A stretch of DNA of 64,000 nt from Nocardioides sp. (GTDB lineage: Bacteria; Actinomycetota; Actinomycetes; Propionibacteriales; Nocardioidaceae), in NCBI RefSeq assembly GCF_030150155.1, contig NZ_JASLGR010000031.1, forward strand, positions 98,084 through 162,083. Direction: 5' to 3'. A program made the translations under genes and the position numbers. Below the pieces are notes generated by a model. The model was not told where the DNA came from. It worked only from the letters and a program-made list of their open reading frames with translations, and made no database searches. Shown in pieces: positions 1 through 7,381 of the stretch. Every line of letters starts with the position of its first letter. The stretch's first letter is position 1.

Positions 1-1
1 G

Positions 2-1303
2 GGCAAGCGGCGTGACACGTTCATCAAGGACGCCATCGTCGACCTGAAGACCCAGCTCCCCGCTGCCTCGGCGAGCGGCCGCAAGCAGATCCAGGGGCTG
101 ATCGACCGCCTCAACGGCCTCAGGAAGAAGCGGTTCGTCGACATCCAGCTCAACGGGATCCCCAAGGCCACAACGGACATCCACGTTCTCCAGGCCCAGC
201 TCGCGAAGCTCAACGGCACCAAGGCCACGACCTACATCGACGTCGTGAAGCGGTCCTACGACAGCAAGCGTGCCGGGCTCCCGCAGAACGAAGCCCTCGG
301 CGGGGTCCTGTCCTTCGCAGACGGCGGCACGATGCCCGGCTACACGCCGGGCCGCGATGTCCACCACTTCACGTCACCGACCGGCGGAGAGCTCAACCTC
401 TCCGGCGGTGAGGCCGTGATGCGGCCCGAATGGACCGCCGCGGTGGGAACCGAGTACGTCGACTGGGCCAACCACATGGCCCGCACCAGCGGCGTCGAAG
501 GCCTGCGCGCCGCGCTCGGTGCACCGCCGGCCCACATGGCAGCGCCCAGCCTGTCGGGCCGGTTCGCCGCCGGAGGTGTCGTCGGGTTCGCCTCGGGCGG
601 AGTCGTGAAGAAGAAGGCCAAGCGGTACGGCAAGAAAACCGAGATCGCCGGGATCAACGTCTCCGGGCTCACGGTCACCCAGGCCTTGGCGAAGCTGAAG
701 AAGGCCGCCACCGACGCCTCGTCAGCGCTCGACGCGACCAAGGCGTCAGCCGAGGCGCTCTCCTCGAGCATCACCGACGGGCTCGCCGCTGACCTGTGGG
801 GCACCAGCAGCGCCGACATGTCCCCGTTCACCGCCGCGAAGTACGCCCCGAACTCGATCGCCGGCGCGAACGCTGCGTTGCTCAACAAGAAGGCCACCAG
901 CGAGGAGTACCTCCGGCTCGAGAAGAGCCTCGCCGGCCGGGGCCTGAAGGGTGCGGCGTTCGAGGAGCTCATCAAGGACGGCAACATCGACCGGCTCCGG
1001 ATGGCGTCCAAGGCCTCCAACGCTGAGCTCGCCGCCTACTCGGCGAACTACGCCGCCGCGACTAAGGCGACTAAGGCCGCTGCGTCCTACGGCTCCGACT
1101 CGATCTACGACGCGAAGGAGACCCGGCAGACCGCTGAGCTGAAGAAGCTCAACGCCGCGGTGCACCGGATCGAGGCGGCGCAGAAGTCGGCCAAGAAGGC
1201 CGCCCAGAAGCGGCACACCGAGGCGCAGAAGACCCGCAAGGCACAGCCCAAGGCCACCACCAAGTCCCTGTCCAGCGCAGCAACGAAGGCGGCCCGACCG
1301 TGA
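2..1303 (+). CDS. Phage tail tape measure protein, C-terminal part (5' partial)
   Basis: The reading frame is open from the first bases of the window, so only the last 433 codons of a longer protein are present. The visible part has Lys/Ala-rich helical stretches, short glycine/alanine segments (for example GGVVGFASGGVV) and a basic C-terminus, as is usual for tape measure proteins that set tail length and line the tail tube. Position supports the call: it sits directly before the tail-tip genes, overlapping the next gene by 4 bp (GTGA). No peptidase or lytic domain is visible in this part. The function is inferred from composition and synteny rather than a catalytic motif. Confidence 0.75.
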   Translation, partial: GKRRDTFIKDAIVDLKTQLPAASASGRKQIQGLIDRLNGLRKKRFVDIQLNGIPKATTDIHVLQAQLAKLNGTKATTYIDVVKRSYDSKRAGLPQNEALGGVLSFADGGTMPGYTPGRDVHHFTSPTGGELNLSGGEAVMRPEWTAAVGTEYVDWANHMARTSGVEGLRAALGAPPAHMAAPSLSGRFAAGGVVGFASGGVVKKKAKRYGKKTEIAGINVSGLTVTQALAKLKKAATDASSALDATKASAEALSSSITDGLAADLWGTSSADMSPFTAAKYAPNSIAGANAALLNKKATSEEYLRLEKSLAGRGLKGAAFEELIKDGNIDRLRMASKASNAELAAYSANYAAATKATKAAASYGSDSIYDAKETRQTAELKKLNAAVHRIEAAQKSAKKAAQKRHTEAQKTRKAQPKATTKSLSSAATKAARP

Positions 1304-3546
1304 AGATTCCCCTGCAGGACCCCGCGGCAGTGATCAACGGGTTCGACCTCATCTCCAACTTGGTCAACGAGTACGGCTGCAAGGTCGGGGTCCTCAACGA
1401 CGACCTCGACCTCGCCAAGCCGGAGGCCGCCGTGGAAGCGATCGCGTCCCAGCTCCTCGACGGTGACCCTGAGCGGGTCGACCGGTTCGGCAACCGGATC
1501 ATCACGGTGCCGGTCCGGCTCGACGCATCGAAGGCCCCGGTGCCGGGCGAAGCGCTCGGCCTGACCGCCGCGGCGCTCGAGATGGCGCTGCGGTGGGACG
1601 GGTTCGGTCTGTTCTCCCTCACCCCTGCCGCTGCAGGAGCGAAGACCTCGGTCTACGAGGTGTGGCACGCCGAGCCCAGCACCGACTTCGACGCCACCCA
1701 CGAAGCGACTACCGGGAAGCGGGACTACGTCCTGACCCTGGTGTGTCGGCCCTTCGCCCGGGCGGTCGACCTCACCACCTTCGACGCCCCGCCGACCCCT
1801 GGCGGGACCGTACCGGCGACCGTGGTGTGGTCCGACGGGTCCTCTGAGACCGGCTACACCACGGCCTCCCAGGGGGCCATCAGCGGGAAGATCGCCCCGA
1901 ACGCCTACGGCGGTCTCGTCTCCGGGGGCGGAACGCTCGGCGCAGCCGGGGCCAGCATCGGCCTGGCCTACGCCGTCACCGCAGCGATGCCTTCGTCGGT
2001 CACCGGCTGGTCCGTCCGCATCCAGGGCACCTACGCGGTGACGCCGCCGTCGGCTCCCGCGATGGGGACCTACTCGGCGACGTTCACGGTCGGCGGCATC
2101 GCGGTCAGTCCGCCCGAGGCTGTGAAGTTCGTCAAGGCCGGCGCCGGGACGATCACGGTTGCGTTCGACGTCGCGGTCCCGCTCCCGGCCTCCGGCGTCA
2201 CCAGCGTCTCGGTCCTGGTCTCCGGGCCCAAGGGCGCCACGATCATCACCTCCATCGACGCGATCTCCCAGGTCTGGACCCTCGGCACCCTCACGGGGAA
2301 GGTCCAGGCGCGTGCGGTCGCGATCGAGGGCACCCAGCGCACCGACCTGTCCCTGTCCCTCATCGGCTATGACGTCGACCCCTCGGAGTTCTTCACAGAC
2401 CCCTCCTTTGAGTCGGGCATCAGCGAATGGTCCGCAGTTGGCACCGCCACCCGGGAGTGGTCCACCGACAACCCCGCCACCGGCACCCACTCCATGCTGA
2501 CCGCCCACTCGCCCATCACCACCGTGGCTGCCACGACGGCGATCGCGAACTGCATCCAGTCCAAGGCCTTCGCTGTCACTGCAGGGAAGTCCTACACGGT
2601 CCGCGGTTCGTACTTCTCCAACCGCGTCTGCGCCCCAGTGGTCCGCTACTACACCGACGCCGCAGGAACGACGCTCTCTCCCGCCAACGGGTCAGGAACG
2701 ATCTACATCCCCACCCTGTTTGCGGCAGCCCAGAACGACTTCTCTTCGACCTTCATCGTGCCGGCTGGCGTTGTGAGCGTCCGGATCGTCCCGCGAGTCG
2801 CCGGGTACTACGACGACATCTCTCTCAAGGCGGTAGCCACCGCGATTCCGCTCGGCGCCCAGACCCTGGTCGCATCGGGCGCGAAGTTCATCGCCTGCCG
2901 CAGCGCATCGGGCGCGAGTGGCACTGCGTCGGACGCCAACGCCATGTCGGGGTCCTACAACCTCTCCGCGGCGGCGTTCCCACTGCCTCGGGCGTCGGTG
3001 CCGGCCGGTGACTACATGGCCTACGCGTCGGTCTACGCCCCCACGGCCACGACGTACACGGCGACCCTCGCCGGCCCCGACGGCACGGCCTCCACCCGGC
3101 TCGTGGCGTCCACGGTGCCGATCTGGCCGACGATCGCGACCGGGACCTACACGATCGTCCCGATCGGCGTCGTCAGCGTGCGCGAAGCCACCGGAGGGAC
3201 CGTCACCATGACGCTGACCGGCTCGGGGGCGATGCGGATCGACGACCTCTACCTCACGTCCCTCGACGGGCAGGTCACTCTCCTGGACACCTCCGGCACC
3301 TACGACGGCCACAACGTCGAGCTCGTCCGACTCGACGCCGCCGACGCCGGCCACACGACCCCCAGGATCTGGTTCGGCACCGCCGACGGCTCCTACATGA
3401 TCCAGGCCCCCGGGTCCGCGATCCTCGGGTTCGACCAGCACGCCGGCACCCCGGGCGTGCTCGGCATCGCGTCGATCACCACAGGCTGTGCCACCACCCG
3501 CCTCGCCGGGTCCCTCTACAAGCGGTTCGGCACCCACGTCGCATGA
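1300..3546 (+). CDS. Phage tail-tip protein (distal-tail-like) with carbohydrate-binding-like repeats
   Basis: A 748-residue protein encoded directly after the tape measure gene, the usual place of the distal tail protein of siphoviruses infecting Gram-positive hosts. The first ~180 residues look like a tail-tube/distal-tail domain. The C-terminal half contains two beta-rich segments beginning around residues 365 and 515. The first has the pattern of CBM4/9-like jelly-roll modules (DPSFESGISEW, then YTVRGSYFS), suggesting host cell-wall polysaccharide binding. It starts with GTG in a 4-bp overlap with the preceding stop and ends in an ATGA overlap with the next gene, so it is translationally coupled. 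The module assignment is by pattern and unproven. Confidence 0.7.
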   Translation: MKIPLQDPAAVINGFDLISNLVNEYGCKVGVLNDDLDLAKPEAAVEAIASQLLDGDPERVDRFGNRIITVPVRLDASKAPVPGEALGLTAAALEMALRWDGFGLFSLTPAAAGAKTSVYEVWHAEPSTDFDATHEATTGKRDYVLTLVCRPFARAVDLTTFDAPPTPGGTVPATVVWSDGSSETGYTTASQGAISGKIAPNAYGGLVSGGGTLGAAGASIGLAYAVTAAMPSSVTGWSVRIQGTYAVTPPSAPAMGTYSATFTVGGIAVSPPEAVKFVKAGAGTITVAFDVAVPLPASGVTSVSVLVSGPKGATIITSIDAISQVWTLGTLTGKVQARAVAIEGTQRTDLSLSLIGYDVDPSEFFTDPSFESGISEWSAVGTATREWSTDNPATGTHSMLTAHSPITTVAATTAIANCIQSKAFAVTAGKSYTVRGSYFSNRVCAPVVRYYTDAAGTTLSPANGSGTIYIPTLFAAAQNDFSSTFIVPAGVVSVRIVPRVAGYYDDISLKAVATAIPLGAQTLVASGAKFIACRSASGASGTASDANAMSGSYNLSAAAFPLPRASVPAGDYMAYASVYAPTATTYTATLAGPDGTASTRLVASTVPIWPTIATGTYTIVPIGVVSVREATGGTVTMTLTGSGAMRIDDLYLTSLDGQVTLLDTSGTYDGHNVELVRLDAADAGHTTPRIWFGTADGSYMIQAPGSAILGFDQHAGTPGVLGIASITTGCATTRLAGSLYKRFGTHVA

Positions 3547-4568
3547 CCCCGCAGATCCACATCGCAGGTCACGCCGCGTCGCTGGAGTACCCCATCGGCG
3601 ACCTGGTCCTGCGCAGCGAGTTCGGCACCGACCAGGTCTGTGGGCCCGCGTCGGCGACGTTCTCGATGCTGCGCGGGACACGGCGCCCGCCGGCCTGGGT
3701 CGTCAAGGACGCGCCCGGCCAGGTCACCCTCGGTGGCCGGCCGCTGCTGGGCGGGTACGTCTCCGAGGTCGACTGGACCAACGACAGCAGCGTCCACATC
3801 GTCGGGCACGCCACTGACGGGAACTCCGCCGTCTGCCTCACTGCGGCCGGCCTCACGACCTCGACCCCGAACGTCGCGATCGACACCGCCATCACGAACG
3901 GCTGGGTCGGCTGGACCCGGGCCACGTCGATCTCCGCGACTCCCTACGCCGCCACCGACTCGACTGCGGAGGTCACCTACGTCGGCGAGCTCCTCGGATC
4001 GTGGTCGTCGGCCGGCGCGCGACCGTTCGTCGGACCGGACGGGTTCGTCACCACGGTCGCTGACCCGCAGACCCCGAGCCTGTTCCTCCTGCCCGGCACC
4101 GGCGAGCTGTCGTGGGCCACTGAGAACATGGCCGACGTCCTCGTCGCCTGGTACTTCAACCCCTACGGCGCCACCGCCTACGACAGCGTCGGCACCGGCC
4201 GGGTCGTCAAGAAGGTCGACCTCACCCCGCTCGGCCCGATGACTTCCACGGCCGCACGGGCCAAGCTCAACGCCCTCCTCGCCCAGGCCACCACCGGATC
4301 CTGGACCGGCGGGATCACCTTCGGTGCCGGGCAGATCTACGGCGGCCTCACCCTCGCCGCCGCCTGGCAGATCCTCACCGCTGGCGCGATGGTCCGACTG
4401 CTTGGCCACCCCGACCCCCGACCCAACCGCAACACCACCGTCACCGACGTGATCAGCGAAGCCACCGAGTGGAACGTCCCCGCGGGCGAGATCACCCTCA
4501 CCCCCCGCGGGATGGTCGCCCGGGACTGGGCCGCGATCCTCGCTGACGCCGGCGCAAAGGAAGGCTGA
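3543..4568 (+). CDS. Phage minor tail / baseplate-hub-like protein
   Basis: A 341-residue protein starting in an ATGA overlap with the preceding tail-tip gene. It has no signal peptide or membrane segment and is rich in beta-prone Thr/Val/Gly stretches. Its place (second gene after the tape measure) is that of the tail-associated hub or lysozyme-like protein in siphoviruses, which plugs the tail tip and carries the receptor-binding proteins. I see no peptidase or glycosidase motif, so a structural role is favoured. The name rests on gene order and composition. Confidence 0.65.
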   Translation: MTPQIHIAGHAASLEYPIGDLVLRSEFGTDQVCGPASATFSMLRGTRRPPAWVVKDAPGQVTLGGRPLLGGYVSEVDWTNDSSVHIVGHATDGNSAVCLTAAGLTTSTPNVAIDTAITNGWVGWTRATSISATPYAATDSTAEVTYVGELLGSWSSAGARPFVGPDGFVTTVADPQTPSLFLLPGTGELSWATENMADVLVAWYFNPYGATAYDSVGTGRVVKKVDLTPLGPMTSTAARAKLNALLAQATTGSWTGGITFGAGQIYGGLTLAAAWQILTAGAMVRLLGHPDPRPNRNTTVTDVISEATEWNVPAGEITLTPRGMVARDWAAILADAGAKEG

Positions 4569-4570
4569 CC

Positions 4571-4873
4571 ATGACATGGAATGTCACCACCAAGGCGGAC
4601 CCCACGCGCTTCTCCCCTGCCCCCGGCGTACTTATCCAGACGGGAACAACCATGGTCACCTTCTCCGCTGCCTCCGCGGCTGCCGCTGCGGTGACGTTCG
4701 CCTCCGCCTTCTCGGCAACCCCCAGGGTCACCGCGACCTCGTCGAACGGTTTGTTCACGTCCACGGCCTACAGCCAGTCGCCGACTGGATTCACTGTCGG
4801 CGGCCAGCACCGAGACGGCACCGCCACCACCACGACAGTCACCTACGACTGGATTGCGATCGGAGCCGCATGA
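4571..4873 (+). CDS. Small H-type-lectin-like tail protein
   Basis: A 100-residue protein with no signal peptide. The core has the layout of the H-type lectin domain: a V-T-F-x3-F strand near residue 41 followed by P-R-V, a second strand with FTVGGQHRD near residue 75, and a closing W-I-A-I-G strand at the C-terminus. Phage tail-tip proteins carry such domains to bind host glycans as trimers. It lies 2 nt after the tail-hub-like gene and its stop overlaps the next start (ATGA). The family call is from pattern and moderate. Confidence 0.6.
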   Translation: MTWNVTTKADPTRFSPAPGVLIQTGTTMVTFSAASAAAAAVTFASAFSATPRVTATSSNGLFTSTAYSQSPTGFTVGGQHRDGTATTTTVTYDWIAIGAA

Positions 4874-5493
4874 GCCGCCTTCTTCTGACCGGCTGGGTCG
4901 TGCCCCCCGCTCCTGGCAACGTCGGAGACTGGATCGACCTCGCACTCGCAATCGCGGCCGTCGGCGCCCTGATCGCGGGATGGGCGCGCTGGGTCCGACC
5001 CCGCCTCGCAGCCAAGCGAGACCGTGACGAGTCCGTCCAGACTGTGCTCCTTGGCCGGCCAGCCGTGCCGGCCAACGCGATCACCGGTGCCGACCCGCAG
5101 CCTGCGATCCCGTCGATCGGGAGCCAGGTCGCGACCCTGTCCGACATCGTCGCCCAGCTCGCGCGGACGGTGAGCGAGGTCGCGGGCAAGGTCGAGGGCA
5201 TCCATCACGAGATCCACCCCAACGGCGGGTCATCGCTGAATGACTCCGTCCGCCGGACCGAGGCCGCGGCCGAGGCGCTGCGTGACGACATCGCTGTGGT
5301 GAAGACCCGCCAGACCCGAGACTTCGGCGTCCTGGATCAACACGCAGCCCGTCTCGCACGCATCGAGGAGCTCCTCGCTGGCGAGCTCACCGAAGCCTCG
5401 GCCACCATCGCGAACGCCGCCGAGGCATCCGCGACCGTGCTCCGTGTCATCGACACCGCCCTGAACGCGGCACCACCCACCGAGCCGGCCTGA
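4870..5493 (+). CDS. Phage membrane protein with coiled coil (DUF2746-like)
   Basis: A 207-residue protein whose ATG at 4870 overlaps the preceding stop. An N-terminal hydrophobic helix (residues ~20-40, DLALAIAAVGALIAGWA) is followed by a basic stretch and a long Ala/Glu-rich helical region likely to form a coiled coil. Similar one-helix proteins precede the lysis genes of many actinobacteriophages (DUF2746 and relatives), with suggested roles in tail fibre assembly or membrane association; neither is shown here. An upstream in-frame ATG at 4576 would only read antisense-like sequence of the lectin gene, so 4870 is the better start. Confidence 0.6.
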   Translation: MSRLLLTGWVVPPAPGNVGDWIDLALAIAAVGALIAGWARWVRPRLAAKRDRDESVQTVLLGRPAVPANAITGADPQPAIPSIGSQVATLSDIVAQLARTVSEVAGKVEGIHHEIHPNGGSSLNDSVRRTEAAAEALRDDIAVVKTRQTRDFGVLDQHAARLARIEELLAGELTEASATIANAAEASATVLRVIDTALNAAPPTEPA

Positions 5494-5564
5494 CCAGCTC
5501 CTCCCGCCATCCCAGCCCGACGCCACCCGGCACCGGGCCCGCACCCACGCTCAGGAGAACCATC

Positions 5565-6107
5565 ATGCGTCCTGTCCCTCAGCCCATCGGCACCAAGTAC
5601 GGCGTCCCCGGGAAGATGTGGGCAGCCGGCCACCACACCGGCACCGACTTCCTCGCCCCCGTCGGCACCCCGATCCAGTCCGCCACCGCCGGCGAGGTCA
5701 TCGAGGCCCAGAACGGCGGCGGCTGGGGCAACGCCTACGGCCTCCATGTCGTGGTCCGGTCCACCATCAACGGCAGGGCCTACGAAGTGCTGTACGCCCA
5801 CCTCGACCAGCGCCAGGTCAAGGTCGGCGACCAGGTCAAGGTCGGCGACGTCCTCGGCAAGACCGGCGCCACCGGCAACGTCACCGGGCCGCACCTGCAC
5901 TTCGAGGTCCGCACCGAGCCGTACCGCTACGGCAACGACGTCGACCCCGCCATCGCGATCAACGTCGCCGCCCCGCCCCCGCCGCGGTCCCGTGTCGCGA
6001 AGGCACGCGACCTGCTCACCGCCGCCCTCGCAGCCGCGAAGAGGAACGGCAAGACCGGCCGTGCCAAGGGCCTCCGCGAGGCCCTCGACCAGCTCCCGAA
6101 GAAGTGA
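5565..6107 (+). CDS. M23 family endopeptidase, phage endolysin
   Basis: A 180-residue peptidoglycan endopeptidase with a complete LytM/M23 site: HHTGTD near residue 23 (zinc ligands H24 and D28), a central histidine at H79 (YAHLD), and HLHFE at 110-114 (H112 as third ligand). It probably cuts peptide cross-links of the host wall at lysis. No signal peptide is visible, so release should depend on the holin-like protein encoded ~1 kb downstream. A good ribosome-binding site (AGGAGA, about 5555) precedes the ATG. The last ~40 residues are a Pro-rich linker and a basic helix that could bind the wall. Confidence 0.9.
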   Translation: MRPVPQPIGTKYGVPGKMWAAGHHTGTDFLAPVGTPIQSATAGEVIEAQNGGGWGNAYGLHVVVRSTINGRAYEVLYAHLDQRQVKVGDQVKVGDVLGKTGATGNVTGPHLHFEVRTEPYRYGNDVDPAIAINVAAPPPPRSRVAKARDLLTAALAAAKRNGKTGRAKGLREALDQLPKK

Positions 6108-6115
6108 GGCCGACC

Positions 6116-6877
6116 GTGCCGGAGAAGACCACGACCGTCCTGACGATCGCGCTGGGCAACATCCGCTCCAACCCCCGGATGAGCAAGGCCAACGAGATCC
6201 GCGCGACCGAGGCCCTGGCCGACTTCGCGACCACCATCGGCGCCTGGATCGTCCTCGGCTGCGAGATCGCCTACCCCCGGATGCGCCGCATCTGGCGCCG
6301 CACCTTCGCGGGCTGGACCCACGCCGGCGACCGCCCCGGATCTGAGAACGTCATCAGCATCAGCACCCCGGCCACCGCCAGCCGCGCCCAGTCCCAGGTC
6401 GGCCGGGTGGCAGTGCGGTGGCTGTCCCAGGGCCGCAAGGGCATCACCCCCACCCGGAAGACCACCGAGACCGACCTGACCATCGACGGACTTCGGGTCC
6501 GGGTCATCGCGACCCACATCGTGTCCTGGTGGCAGGCCTACGCCCGGAAGAAGGCCGGCGCGTCCTGGACCCTGCGGGCCGGGATCGCACGGCGAACGAT
6601 TCGGCGTCTGGCGAAACGGGTAGCCGACGCCCACACGGCCGGGATCGACGTCGTCATCATCGGCGGAGACCTCAACGCCCTCGACAACGTCGAGATCACC
6701 GCCGGCCAGGTCCAGCTCCTCGGGACCCAGAAGTCCGGCGGCAACCTCGGCACGATGATGCAGGCCGCCGCGTTCCCCGCCCCGGGAGTCCAGATCGCCG
6801 GCGTGACGCCCTACGTGCGCGCCGCAGTCGCCACCGACCACCCGTTCCGTGGCGTCGCCCTGCAGGTCATCCACTGA
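6116..6877 (+). CDS. Endonuclease/exonuclease/phosphatase (EEP) fold protein in lysis cassette
   Basis: A 253-residue protein starting at GTG 6116. It carries the whole EEP signature: N15 in the first strand, E50 (LGCE), H134 (ATH), GGDLN at 183-187, and DH at 241-242 near the end. This metal-dependent fold covers AP endonucleases, DNase-I-like nucleases and phosphatases, so catalysis is likely but the substrate is unknown. It starts 8 nt after the endolysin stop and overlaps the next small gene (TGATG), so it is co-transcribed with lysis genes. A nuclease that degrades host DNA at lysis is possible but is inference. No secretion signal is visible. Confidence 0.75.
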   Translation: MPEKTTTVLTIALGNIRSNPRMSKANEIRATEALADFATTIGAWIVLGCEIAYPRMRRIWRRTFAGWTHAGDRPGSENVISISTPATASRAQSQVGRVAVRWLSQGRKGITPTRKTTETDLTIDGLRVRVIATHIVSWWQAYARKKAGASWTLRAGIARRTIRRLAKRVADAHTAGIDVVIIGGDLNALDNVEITAGQVQLLGTQKSGGNLGTMMQAAAFPAPGVQIAGVTPYVRAAVATDHPFRGVALQVIH

Positions 6878-7053
6878 TGGCCGGCCCGCGGCGCTGTACC
6901 GCCCACCCCCACGTCGTCGCGGCCACCTCCAGCACCTCGTCAGGGGCCGTCACGCCGACCGCGTGCGGCCCCTGGTGCGTCGAGTTTCTCGCCGAGCTCG
7001 ACCACGTCTCTGTGTCCACCACCGGCTCCTGGCTCGACGCCGAGCCTTCCTGA
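6877..7053 (+). CDS. Small hypothetical phage protein
   Basis: A 58-residue protein whose ATG shares a base with the stop of the EEP gene (TGATG), implying translational coupling. It contains three histidine/cysteine residues scattered without a recognisable metal motif, and it has no membrane segment. I do not recognise the family. Its place between the endolysin/EEP genes and the holin-like gene suggests expression during late infection. Confidence 0.5.
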   Translation: MAGPRRCTAHPHVVAATSSTSSGAVTPTACGPWCVEFLAELDHVSVSTTGSWLDAEPS

Positions 7054-7075
7054 CCCCCTCGAGGAGAACCCCCTG

Positions 7076-7381
7076 ATGAAGACTCTGGCCCTGATCATCG
7101 ACCTGCTCGCCCCCCGCCTGAAGGGCTGGCTTCGCCGTCAGCCGACCAGCCGCCGTGACCTGGTGTACGCCGTCGCGATCATCGCCGCCGCGATCATCCT
7201 GGTTGCCCTGGTCATCGCTGTGCTGTTCGTGCCCGGCACCATCGGGCTCCTCACCACCGCGGCTGCCTGGGCGGGCCCCTTCGTTCTGCTGGTCGTCGCC
7301 GGTCTCGCCAAGGCCAACGTCAGCCCCGGCACCCCTGCCAGCGACACCGACGTCGACCCGGGCAGCGAGGCGGGCTTCTGA
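7076..7381 (+). CDS. Holin-like membrane protein
   Basis: A 101-residue protein with two predicted membrane helices (about residues 29-52 and 56-79) separated by a short turn, a basic N-terminal segment and an acidic C-terminal tail. Size, topology and the neighbouring endolysin fit a class II holin that opens the membrane to let the endolysin out. A ribosome-binding site (GAGGAGAA) lies just upstream of the ATG. The stop overlaps the tail-fibre start (TGATG). Holins are poorly conserved in sequence, so the call relies on topology and context. Confidence 0.65.
   Translation: MKTLALIIDLLAPRLKGWLRRQPTSRRDLVYAVAIIAAAIILVALVIAVLFVPGTIGLLTTAAAWAGPFVLLVVAGLAKANVSPGTPASDTDVDPGSEAGF

Noticed and set aside
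1105..2508. A 467-codon minus-strand frame opposite the tail genes
   Set aside because: Arg/Gly-rich antisense product without a family; the plus-strand tail genes are coupled and continuous.
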